Below the pieces are notes generated by a model. That model did not search any database and had not been told where the DNA came from. It worked only from the letters and a program-made list of their open reading frames with translations. Below are positions 15,480-21,559 of a DNA stretch of 30,932 bases, piece after piece. Source of the stretch: JAHFUI01 sp041485905 (GTDB lineage: Bacteria; Acidobacteriota; Vicinamibacteria; Vicinamibacterales; CAVVIG01); contig JBGPKK010000044.1 of assembly GCA_041485905.1 (NCBI GenBank), positions 1 through 30,932 of the forward strand, read 5' to 3'. Both the position numbers and the translations under genes were made by a program. Position 1 is the stretch's first letter. Every line of letters begins with the position of its first letter.

Positions 15480-15500
15480 CAGTCGTCAGGCGACGGTCGT
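15480..15500. repeat. Heptamer tract 6: three 7-mers starting CAGTCGT
   Basis: CAGTCGT, CAGGCGA, CGGTCGT in 7-bp register fill the short gap between the VWA stop and the start of the 68-residue gene. The first unit matches those of tract 5, 7.5 kb away. Confidence 0.6.
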
Positions 15501-15503
15501 TTG

Positions 15504-16418
15504 CTAACGACCGACGATGGGGCTTGCGACGTAGCCGGAGCGAGCCCTGACCTTGTGGTCGGTCCCCCCTGCGCGGACGCGGATGCTGTGATACTGCCCG
15601 TCGGCGCCATGAGACGAGGTGTAGCCGAGAACGTACTGGCTGTTCAGTTCCTCGGCGATGCGAGCCGTGGCGCCGGCCAGGTCCGCGCTGGTCTGGACGA
15701 TTTCGGTCCGACCGCCGCTGTCGTCCGTGATCTCCCGCAGCGCCGTCGGGTTGACGCGTGTGTTGATTGCCTGAGGGGCCGGCGAATCGATCGCGATGGC
15801 GTACACGAACGCGCTGCTTCTGAGGAGCGCAGAATGCACCTCGCGAATGGTGGCCGTGCTGGCGGTATCGGCGCCGTCGGAGATGACGAGCACCGCCGCA
15901 CGCTCGCGTGACCTTTTGACGAACATCGGCAGCGACGCGATGACGGCGTCGTACGCCGCGGTGCCGCCGCTCGGCCGCAGACGGTCCAGCGCGCGCCGTA
16001 CGACGGACGGCGTGCTCGTCCACTGCGTAAGGACGTGCGGTCGATGATTGAACGACAGCACGAAGTATTCGTCGCCCGGGTCGAGCAGGTCGAAGAGGAA
16101 CCGCTCGACGGCGGCGCGGGCGTCCCTGAGGCGCTGGCCGAACATGCTGTCGCTGGTGTCGAGCAGCACGCCGAGGCTGATGGGCACGCGCTCGCCGGTA
16201 AATTGCGTGATCGTCTGCGGCTCGCCGTCCTCGTACACCGTGAACGCGTCTGGTCCCAGGCCGGTGACGAGCCGGCCCTGGCCGTCACGCACCGTGGCGG
16301 TGAGGCTCGTCAGCTCGATGCCGGATTGAAACAGGCGGCCGTCGCGAATCACCGGCTGCTGCGCGACGAGGGTGGCGCTTGAGAGGATGACGAGGGGCAG
16401 GCCGAAGCGGGCGCGCAC
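15504..16418 (-). CDS. Secreted VWFA-related protein of the Acidobacterial type
   Basis: A 304-residue exported von Willebrand factor A protein. A signal peptide (MRARFGLPLVILSSATLVAQ) is followed by the family's N-terminal beta domain (SLTATVRDGQGRLVTGLGPDAFTVYEDGEPQTI). The VWA domain has a complete MIDAS: DTSDS at residues 87-91, the Thr in PSGGTAAYDAV near 143, and the Asp in VISDGADT near 172. This matches the VWFA-related Acidobacterial domain family, whose members are numerous in that phylum and of unknown ligand. The start is GTG 16418, with AGGA 8 bases upstream. It probably acts in the periplasm or at the cell surface through metal-dependent protein binding. Confidence 0.88.
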   Translation of the reverse strand: MRARFGLPLVILSSATLVAQQPVIRDGRLFQSGIELTSLTATVRDGQGRLVTGLGPDAFTVYEDGEPQTITQFTGERVPISLGVLLDTSDSMFGQRLRDARAAVERFLFDLLDPGDEYFVLSFNHRPHVLTQWTSTPSVVRRALDRLRPSGGTAAYDAVIASLPMFVKRSRERAAVLVISDGADTASTATIREVHSALLRSSAFVYAIAIDSPAPQAINTRVNPTALREITDDSGGRTEIVQTSADLAGATARIAEELNSQYVLGYTSSHGADGQYHSIRVRAGGTDHKVRARSGYVASPIVGR

Positions 16419-16434
16419 GATCGCTATCCTACAA

Positions 16435-16454
16435 CGCAGGACTCAAGTCCTGCG
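16435..16454. repeat. REP-like palindrome, copy 1
   Basis: Perfect 9-bp arms CGCAGGACT and AGTCCTGCG around a 2-base centre. On the minus strand the palindrome is preceded by TTGTGG. Copy 2 at 23894 has the same flank and the same arms except for one compensated base pair. It lies 17 bp upstream of the VWA start. Confidence 0.8.
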
Positions 16455-16527
16455 CCACAACGTATCTGTCACGCCACAGCGTATCTGTCGCGCCACAGCG
16501 TATCTGTCGCGCCACAGCCTATCGGTC
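16452..16527 (+). repeat. 19-bp tandem repeat, three full copies plus partials
   Basis: The unit CGTATCTGTCGCGCCACAG is present at 16461-16479 (one difference, A for G), 16480-16498 and 16499-16517, with partial copies on both sides. The left partial copy merges with the right flank of REP-like palindrome 1. It lies between the divergent VWA and dioxygenase genes. Confidence 0.9.
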
Positions 16528-16564
16528 CCGTGGCGCACACTCGTCCCGCGGCCGGAGTACACTC

Positions 16565-17308
16565 GTGGTCATGAGCGGCGCGACCGCGGCGACCCACGCC
16601 TCCCTGCAATCGGCCGTTGTCCAGGACGGATTTGCGTTCGTCCACGGCAGCGCGATGCGCGAGATCCTGGCGCCGTTCGGATCGTTGTCCGACTGGCAGC
16701 GGTTTGCGGACAGTTGGGACGACCTCGAGGTCGACACCTACATGGCGGATGGTGGGCGATACCGCCGCCGCCGGCACGGCGTCTGGGCGGCCACCGATAC
16801 AGGCCCGATCGAACGCGAGCCCCATCAACCGCATTATCAGGCGCTCGATTACAACCCGTTGAACGGCGGCATCGCGCGGTGGTTCGAGCCGATCGCCGGG
16901 GACGTGGGTGACGGTCCCGCGATGAAGACGATTCTCGCCTTTTGCCGCTCGTTCTTCAGCAGCGTGGCGCCTGGGACGCGTGCGTGGCGGGCGGAAGTCC
17001 ATCAGTTCCGGATCGAGGCGCGGCGTGGCGAAGATGGACGGCCCACTCCGGAAGGTCTCCATCGCGACGGCGTCGACTACGTGCTCGTGCTCCTGATCCA
17101 TCGCCGCAACATCGCCAGCGGCACGACGACCATTCATGGCCGGGACGGTCGGCAGCTCGGCGACTTCACGCTGATCGAGCCGTTCGACGCGGCGCTGCTC
17201 GACGATACGCGGGTGTATCACGGCGTGACCGCGGTCCAGGCGCTCGATCCCGCGCTGGCCGCGCACCGGGACGTGCTGGTGGTCACGTTCCGCCAACAGC
17301 AACCGTAA
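16565..17308 (+). CDS. 2-oxoglutarate/Fe(II) dioxygenase family protein
   Basis: A 247-residue protein of the 2OG-Fe_Oxy_2 type, the family that includes free amino acid hydroxylases such as L-isoleucine 4-hydroxylase. The metal triad is H166 and D168 (GLHRDGVDYV) with H219 (VYHGVTAV), and the 2-oxoglutarate-binding Arg is probably R243 (VLVVTFR). The N-terminal part DGFAFVHG and the LDYNPLNGG segment fit the family. The substrate cannot be assigned. GTG 16565 is chosen because GGAG lies 7 bases before it; the ATG two codons later would leave a 13-base spacing. It lies alone between the tandem-repeat region and DoxX. Confidence 0.82.
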   Translation: MVMSGATAATHASLQSAVVQDGFAFVHGSAMREILAPFGSLSDWQRFADSWDDLEVDTYMADGGRYRRRRHGVWAATDTGPIEREPHQPHYQALDYNPLNGGIARWFEPIAGDVGDGPAMKTILAFCRSFFSSVAPGTRAWRAEVHQFRIEARRGEDGRPTPEGLHRDGVDYVLVLLIHRRNIASGTTTIHGRDGRQLGDFTLIEPFDAALLDDTRVYHGVTAVQALDPALAAHRDVLVVTFRQQQP

Positions 17309-17397
17309 CGCGCGTCCCACAGTCCGCGTCGCCGCACGGGTCATGGCTATGGACGCCACGCGTGGATTTGGTCACAATGTCGCCACGGAGTCATGTC

Positions 17398-17805
17398 ATG
17401 AACAAGACGTTGAGGGATGTGTCCTACGCGATCCTGCGCGTCGGCACGGCACTGCTGTTCATCGAGCACGGTCTACAGAAAGTGTTTGGCTGGATGGGTG
17501 GGTTTGGCGGACCGGGCTTGCCCGCGCCGTTGATGTCGCGCTTCGGTTTCGCGGGGTACCTGGAGCTGGTTGGCGGCGTGCTGCTGATCGTCGGCTTTCT
17601 CACGCGGCCGGTGGCGGCCCTGCTGCTGATCGAGATGATCGTCGCGTTTTTCCTGGCTCACTACCCGCGAGGCGGTTGGCCGGTGCAGAACATCGGCGAG
17701 ATCCCGCTTTTCTACGCCTGCGTCTTCGCGTTTCTCGCCGCCCACGGCGCCGGTACGTTCAGCGTCGACGAGATGATGGCCGGCCGACCTGCGGCACGCG
17801 TCTAG
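17398..17805 (+). CDS. DoxX family membrane protein
   Basis: A 135-residue protein with four predicted membrane helices. The DoxX features are visible: LRVGTALLFIEHGLQKVFGW (helix 1), the glycine-rich loop, GYLELVGGVLLIVGFLTRPVAALLLIEMIVAFF (helices 2-3), HYPRGGWPVQNIGEIPLFYACVFAFL (helix 4) and a short polar tail. DoxX-type proteins are associated with redox and oxidative-stress functions at the membrane; the exact role here is unknown. The ATG at 17398 has GGAG with 7 bases spacing. The 89-bp gap to the dioxygenase gene shows a CACAAT that might serve as a -10, but this is weak. Confidence 0.87.
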   Translation: MNKTLRDVSYAILRVGTALLFIEHGLQKVFGWMGGFGGPGLPAPLMSRFGFAGYLELVGGVLLIVGFLTRPVAALLLIEMIVAFFLAHYPRGGWPVQNIGEIPLFYACVFAFLAAHGAGTFSVDEMMAGRPAARV

Positions 17806-17974
17806 ACACGGCCCATTCGGGGTCGCAGGAGAAGGACCGACACCGGACGGCACGTCCGATCGGCGCTCGTCGAACGGATCGCCGCGGCTGGAGTCGCGGT
17901 GGAAGACACCGACGAAGGTGCGCTGATTCACGGCCCCGCGCGAAGCGGGATCGTGCTCGCGTTCGAGGGCCCGC

Positions 17975-18232
17975 TTAGAGTTCCGCCTCCAACAGATCCT
18001 GGATCGCCGCCCGCGCGGCGATCGGGCGTTGACTCGGGACGGCGAACCGAATCATGGCCCCGGTGCCCGCGCGGACCATGACGTTCCATCCGACAGGCGC
18101 CCCGGTCACCGACAGCAGCGAACACCGCAAGCCGCGGTCGACGATCACACTCCGCACGAGCCGTTCGACGTCGGCCGTGGTCAGCGTCGCGCTGCTTGCC
18201 GGGGCCGGCGCGACCTCACGCGAGCTTGACAT
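17975..18232 (-). CDS. Small hypothetical protein downstream of cold-shock gene
   Basis: An 85-residue protein starting MSSSREVAPAPASSATLTTA. The folded part (DVERLVRSVIVDRGLRCSLL, VTGAPVGWNVMVRAGTGAMIRFAVPSQRPIAARAAIQDLLEAEL) has alternating strand-helix character. I do not recognise a family. Its start lies 17 bases inside the end of the cold-shock gene in another frame, so the two are translationally coupled. Coding is supported by that overlap and by a clean hydrophobic/charged pattern. An earlier in-frame start is not available. Confidence 0.6.
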   Translation of the reverse strand: MSSSREVAPAPASSATLTTADVERLVRSVIVDRGLRCSLLSVTGAPVGWNVMVRAGTGAMIRFAVPSQRPIAARAAIQDLLEAEL

Positions 18233-18422
18233 TCTCGCCCCGTGGTCCCTTCGGCCCCTGGCCCTTGTCGAACGTCACGGCCTGGCCTTCGCGAAGCTCG
18301 TCGAACGGGGTCTGGGTGCACGCCGACTGGTGGAAGAAGTACTCGTTCCCGTCGCTCGCGGCGATGAATCCGAACCCTTTGTCACTGACGAGGCGCTTGA
18401 TCGTTCCATTCATACTTGGCAT
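18216..18422 (-). CDS. Cold-shock domain protein (CspA family)
   Basis: A 68-residue single-domain nucleic-acid-binding protein. RNP1 is KGFGFIA (residues 15-21) and RNP2 is in EYFFHQSA (27-34), followed by LREGQAVTFDKGQGPKGPRGENVKLA, the usual C-terminus. The start ATG 18422 has AGGAG with 7 bases spacing; a second ATG three codons later is also possible. It is probably an RNA chaperone. It sits between a 48-residue basic protein upstream and the 85-residue gene downstream. The 66-bp gap upstream is rich in AAC repeats and could be a translated-regulation leader. Confidence 0.93.
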   Translation of the reverse strand: MPSMNGTIKRLVSDKGFGFIAASDGNEYFFHQSACTQTPFDELREGQAVTFDKGQGPKGPRGENVKLA

Positions 18423-18488
18423 GTCGATTCTCCTGTTGTGTGTCTTGCTGTCGTTGGTGTTGGTGTTGGTGGTTGTCGGGCGACCGCG

Positions 18489-18635
18489 TTACGACCGACC
18501 GTGTTCGGCCTGAGGCGGCGCCGGCGGTGTGGGTCCACGCAGTGTGAGGATGAGCGCCTGCAGACGCTGGCGCTTCAGCATCTTGCGTTTTCGGTCTTTT
18601 TGAAATCTGGCTCGGTCCCCGTTTCGTCTCGACAT
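18489..18635 (-). CDS. 48-residue highly basic microprotein
   Basis: The translation starts MSRRNGDRARFQKDRKRKML and continues KRQRLQALILTLRG, then a Pro-rich tail ending AEHGRS. The start ATG 18635 has AAGGA 4-5 bases upstream, and the stop is TAA at 18491-18489. The N-terminal MSR.NGD.ARF..-R.RK pattern is one I associate with short unannotated or hypothetical Acidobacteriota proteins. Composition suggests nucleic-acid or ribosome binding, which is inference. It is followed at 66 bp by the cold-shock gene on the same strand. Confidence 0.65.
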   Translation of the reverse strand: MSRRNGDRARFQKDRKRKMLKRQRLQALILTLRGPTPPAPPQAEHGRS

Positions 18636-19010
18636 AGCTTCCTTCGCTGATCGGCGGTCAGTCCGGCTGATCGGTCATCGGCTGGACTGCCGACGGTCGA
18701 ACGAACGAGGCCTCGCGGGGCCTGGATGAGAGGGGTCGTTTGTCGACGCTGGCTGACTCAGTTCTAGACGCCTCGTTCCCACTATACACCGTTTTCGTGA
18801 TCCGACCCGCGGAGAAGCACGAAAGCTCGCGGACGCAGCCAGCACGACCTTTGGCGCCCGTACGGCTGGACCGGCAGCAATACGGTATAGTAGTGGACTC
18901 CGTCAATCAACCTGAAGTCCGACTGCGTGTCACGTCGCGGACATCGAGCACGGCCGACCTTCAACCGATTCGAGTGCCGGGATTCGCCCACTCGCCAACT
19001 GGAGATGCTC
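18636..19010. promoter_or_regulatory. 375-bp gene-free divergent region with two TATAGT boxes
   Basis: No convincing gene is present. A minus-strand TATAGT at 18786-18781 points to the basic microprotein/cold-shock unit and would give a leader of about 140 bases. A plus-strand TATAGT at 18886-18891 points to the small membrane protein at 19011. Both lack a clear -35. At 18648-18681 there is a degenerate repeat of TGATCGG-like units with one 6-base slip, a possible further heptamer tract. Confidence 0.45.
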
Positions 19011-19172
19011 ATGTTTACTGTATGGATGATCGTTGGGCTGGCGGGCCTGGGCGCGATTGTCGCGGCCGTCACCTCATGGCGGCGGCACGACCCGAAAACC
19101 GACCTCGGAAGCGTAAGCAACCAGTGGGTCTCGGAGCGAAGGCTCGGGCAGAACCAGGATACTCAGCGGTAA
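19011..19172 (+). CDS. Small single-pass membrane protein (53 aa)
   Basis: The translation starts MFTVWMIVGLAGLGAIVAAV, one membrane helix, followed by a polar tail (TSWRRHDPKTDLGSVSNQWV and SERRLGQNQDTQR). The tail is predicted to be cytoplasmic by the positive-inside rule. GGAG at 19001-19004 lies 6 bases before ATG 19011, which is preferred to the ATG at 19005 that would abut the ribosome site. I recognise no family. Confidence 0.65.
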   Translation: MFTVWMIVGLAGLGAIVAAVTSWRRHDPKTDLGSVSNQWVSERRLGQNQDTQR

Positions 19173-19229
19173 TGTGAACGAACCGGTGGGAGCGGGACAT
19201 ACGCCCGCCCCCTCCAGATTCTCGTTCTG

Positions 19230-19553
19230 TTACCAGCGCGGCTCGGACCTGCGGCGACCGGAATCGCCACCGCCGTATCCGCCGCCACCGCCGCCCGAGT
19301 ACGCCGGCTTGGGGCGCGCTTCGTTGACGGTCAGCCCGCGGCCGCCCATCTCGAACGCGTTGAGCTCGGTGATCGCCTTCTGGGCCTCTTCGTCCGTGCT
19401 CATTTCCACGAACGCGAACCCGCGCGACCGGCCAGTCGCCATATCACGCATCACCTTGACCGTTTCGACGGTGCCGGCGCGCGCGAACAGCTCCTGCAAC
19501 TCGGTTTCCCCGACTTCGTACGGAAAGTTTCCAACATACAGCTTACGACTCAT
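19230..19553 (-). CDS. RNA-recognition-motif (RRM) protein with glycine-rich tail
   Basis: A 107-residue protein. One RRM spans residues 3-80, with RNP2 KLYVGN (4-9) and RNP1 RSRGFAFVEM (42-51). A tail of Gly, Tyr, Ser and Arg (about 86-107) follows, the layout of the glycine-rich RNA-binding proteins (Rbp) known from cyanobacteria and other bacteria. It binds single-stranded RNA; targets are unknown. The ATG at 19553 has GAGGAG 7 bases upstream; extending to 19583 would run through the leader hairpin. A perfect -10 box lies 188 bases upstream, so the mRNA would have a leader of about 180 bases with two hairpins. Confidence 0.93.
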   Translation of the reverse strand: MSRKLYVGNFPYEVGETELQELFARAGTVETVKVMRDMATGRSRGFAFVEMSTDEEAQKAITELNAFEMGGRGLTVNEARPKPAYSGGGGGGYGGGDSGRRRSEPRW

Positions 19554-19567
19554 CAACTGACTCCTCT

Positions 19568-19604
19568 GTCGCAGATGCGACAACCGGCGCCGCGTGTGCG
19601 GCGC
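19568..19604 (-). promoter_or_regulatory. Two leader hairpins before the RRM gene
   Basis: 19587-19604 is a perfect 7-bp stem (GCGCCGC / GCGGCGC) with a 4-base loop. 19568-19581 is a perfect 6-bp stem (GTCGCA / TGCGAC) with a 2-base loop that ends just before the GAGGAG ribosome site. Both would be in the mRNA leader of the RRM gene and could control access to the ribosome site. Confidence 0.55.
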
Positions 19605-19740
19605 ATTCTCCGACGGTCCAACACGGACCTGTGGATGTATTTCGTCTCGGCTAAGCAGTACTTGTGGAGGAGCGAGTCAGGAAAGGCTCGTTACGCTCGA
19701 AAGGCAGCACAGCACAGGGAAGACTTCCACCGCGACAGGC

Positions 19741-19746
19741 ATTATA
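19741..19746 (-). promoter_or_regulatory. Perfect -10 box (TATAAT) for the RRM gene
   Basis: TATAAT on the minus strand, 9 bases past the stop codon of the CPXCG gene. The expected start point near 19734 gives a leader of about 180 bases. There is no clear -35. This suggests the RRM gene has its own promoter and is not just read through from the upstream operon. Confidence 0.6.
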
Positions 19747-19755
19747 TCACAGAAC

Positions 19756-19941
19756 CTACTCCGACCCGTCCGCCCGCGCGATATCGACCGATCGCTCACC
19801 GTTTTCCCGCGACACCCGCACCCGCCAGGGGTTGCAGCACACTTCGCAGTCCTGGACGAAGCTGCCCCGCATCTCCGCCTCGACGTAGATCTCCACGTCC
19901 TCGCCGCAGTAGGGGCAGGTGACGAGAAACGTGTCATCCAT
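19756..19941 (-). CDS. CPXCG motif cysteine-rich protein
   Basis: A 61-residue protein of the CPXCG-motif family. The first pair is C9-P-Y-C12 (VTCPYCGEDVEI). The second group is C32, C35 and C36 (DCEVCCNPWRVRV), giving a zinc-ribbon-like arrangement. Length and spacing are those of the family, whose function is not established. The start overlaps the end of the 99-residue gene by 8 bases, making it the third gene of an operon with PIG-L and the 99-residue protein. Confidence 0.88.
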   Translation of the reverse strand: MDDTFLVTCPYCGEDVEIYVEAEMRGSFVQDCEVCCNPWRVRVSRENGERSVDIARADGSE

Positions 19942-20233
19942 GACGGATCTTTTCGATCTTCGCGTCCCGGTCGGACGCGAACCGCTCGCGATCCCGACGA
20001 TAGTTCTCCTGAAGCGTGGCCCGTTCCAGGGGATCGACCATCGCGCGCAGCGTTGATTGGTGCAGCACCTCCTGCTCGGCGATCTTCGCCTCGTAGAAGT
20101 TACGCACTTCGGCGATGGCGGCTTTCTGCGCCTCGGTCACCGGCTTCGACAGGATGCCGGCATCCTCGTCCTTCTTTCGCAGACGCTCCATCGCGAGCTC
20201 TAACGACGATTTCATCGGTTTGTCATCGGTCAT
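19934..20233 (-). CDS. Hypothetical helical protein (99 aa)
   Basis: The translation starts MTDDKPMKSSLELAMERLRK and is almost entirely charged helix (KDEDAGILSKPVTEAQKAAI, AEVRNFYEAKIAEQEVLHQS, LERATLQENYRRDRERFASD). It is probably a coiled-coil or helical hairpin. The opening KSSLELAMERLRKKDEDAG is a pattern I associate with a conserved uncharacterised family in Acidobacteriota and deltaproteobacteria, from memory only. It overlaps the PIG-L stop by 4 bases (ATGA) and the CPXCG start by 8, so the three are cotranslated. Confidence 0.75.
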   Translation of the reverse strand: MTDDKPMKSSLELAMERLRKKDEDAGILSKPVTEAQKAAIAEVRNFYEAKIAEQEVLHQSTLRAMVDPLERATLQENYRRDRERFASDRDAKIEKIRHG

Positions 20234-20964
20234 AGGCTATCCATCCCTGCAAACACGTCGTCGGCAGGACGGCTGGCAAGCGGCGGCCCCCACGCCTGAC
20301 GAAGGATATCGAAGCTCAGGAGACGCTCGACGTTGGGCTGTTTCAAGTACAGCTTGTCCAGCGTGGCGCGCTGCGTCTTGTGGGCGGCGAGCGCCTGCGC
20401 ACGATGCTGCCACCACGTGGCCGTGTCGACGAGGAAATCGACGCCCGGGCGCGGTCGGAAATCGCCCTCGTCCCACGGCATCACCGGCGCCGTCCACAGC
20501 AGCCGCGCGACACTGTGTGGCGTGCCGAGCTCCGGCAGCCATCGCGGGTCGGCGGCGGCGCCGATCGCGTCGGACGTGAAGCGGCTGATCGCCAGGTGAT
20601 CGATGTGGTTCGTCAGGCCGTTGGGGTCGAACGTCACGACGATGGAGGGACGTTCGCGTCGGATGACGGACACCAGCGAGCGGCGGATTTCCTCTGGCGG
20701 CGCAGTGGTCAACTCCTTGTCCACGTAAGGAAGGATCTCCACCGAATCGAACTGAAGGACTCGTGCCGCTTCCCGAAGCTCCTGTTCGCGAACCCGCGGG
20801 AGCTCTTCAACGGAACAGAGATCGCCTGTCGTCCCGCGACCGCCACGCGTGGCGGTGACCAGCACGGTGCGAACGCCCTCGGCGTGACAGCGCAGGGCGA
20901 TCCCCGAGCTCCAGTGACTCTCATCGTCGGGATGGGCGAAGACGAACAGCATCGATCGCGACAT
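20230..20964 (-). CDS. PIG-L family deacetylase
   Basis: A 244-residue metal-dependent amide hydrolase of the PIG-L/LmbE fold. The zinc site is AHPDDE near the N-terminus (residues 10-15), with the third ligand in NHIDHLAI (near 118-125). The motif VTATRGGRG and the segment VVTFDPNGLTNHIDH are typical. Family members deacetylate N-acetylglucosamine-linked substrates or thiol cofactor precursors (such as BshB and MshB); which applies here is not clear. ATG 20964 (MSRSMLFVFAHPDDE) is preferred, but an ATG 27 bases upstream is in frame, and neither has a good ribosome site. First gene of the three-gene operon. Confidence 0.88.
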   Translation of the reverse strand: MSRSMLFVFAHPDDESHWSSGIALRCHAEGVRTVLVTATRGGRGTTGDLCSVEELPRVREQELREAARVLQFDSVEILPYVDKELTTAPPEEIRRSLVSVIRRERPSIVVTFDPNGLTNHIDHLAISRFTSDAIGAAADPRWLPELGTPHSVARLLWTAPVMPWDEGDFRPRPGVDFLVDTATWWQHRAQALAAHKTQRATLDKLYLKQPNVERLLSFDILRQAWGPPLASRPADDVFAGMDSL

Positions 20965-21083
20965 GTCCCGCCATAGTAACGTAGCGCGCATCGTTTTGAC
21001 GCCCCTGAGGCTGCAGCCTGTCGTAGAATCAGGGCCCGCACAGGAGGCGCCCTGGAGCGCCTGAAGCGCCTGGAGGCCGATCG

Positions 21084-21557
21084 ATGAGCCATACATCTTT
21101 GCGAGTGAACGGGCGGACCCACGACGTCGACGTGGATCCCGACTGCCCGTTGCTGTACGTCTTGCGCGACAACCTGGGCTCGAAGAATCCGCGCTTCGGC
21201 TGCGGCCTCGGCCAATGTGGCGCATGCACGGTGCTCGTCGACAACCGCGCCGTGCGATCGTGTCAGCTGCCGGTGTCGTCGGCCGCCGGCAAGGAGATCG
21301 TCACGATCGAAGGCCTCGGGACACCGGAGAAGCCGCATCCCGTTCAGCAGGCGTTCATCGAGGAGCAATCGCTGCAGTGCGGCTACTGTCTGAATGGCTG
21401 GATGTTGACCGCGAAAGCGCTGCTGGATCGCAATCCTCGTCCCAACGAGCAGCAGATCAGGACCGCGTGTGAAGGCCTCGTGTGCCGGTGTGGCAGCCAC
21501 GCGGGGTTGTTTGCGGCCGTGCGGCGCGCGGCCGGCGACGTCAAGAGGAGCGCATAG
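21084..21557 (+). CDS. (2Fe-2S) subunit of a xanthine oxidase-family oxidoreductase (IorA type)
   Basis: A 157-residue electron-transfer subunit with two 2Fe-2S clusters. The plant-type cluster ligands are C40, C45, C48 and C60 (FGCGLGQCGACTVLV ... RSCQLPV). The second cluster has C99, C102, C134 and C136 (QCGYCLNGW ... VCRCGSHAG). It matches the alpha subunit of isoquinoline 1-oxidoreductase-like enzymes. There is no signal peptide; export would be by hitch-hiking on the Tat-bearing large subunit. Start ATG 21084 has GGAGG 8 bases upstream. The preceding 27 bases are three 9-bp units like CTGGAGCGC. The large subunit gene begins 2 bases after the stop. Confidence 0.92.
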   Translation: MSHTSLRVNGRTHDVDVDPDCPLLYVLRDNLGSKNPRFGCGLGQCGACTVLVDNRAVRSCQLPVSSAAGKEIVTIEGLGTPEKPHPVQQAFIEEQSLQCGYCLNGWMLTAKALLDRNPRPNEQQIRTACEGLVCRCGSHAGLFAAVRRAAGDVKRSA

Positions 21558-21559
21558 CC

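Noticed and set aside
15472..16023. Long N-terminal extension of the 68-residue protein
   Set aside because: It runs antisense-frame through the VWA gene with Arg/His-rich composition; the ATG at 15471 has a ribosome site.
18658..18906. 82-residue minus-strand ORF in the divergent region
   Set aside because: No ribosome site and random composition, and it covers two promoter-like boxes.
19173..19229. Terminator hairpin between the small membrane protein and the RRM gene
   Set aside because: GC-rich arms pair only imperfectly and there is no T-tract; not strong enough to list.
21045..21080. Three 9-bp units (CTGGAGCGC type) before the IorA-type gene as a hidden leader peptide
   Set aside because: The frame reads ALERLKRLEADR then stop, but has no start codon with a ribosome site; short repeats around GGAG are the simpler reading.
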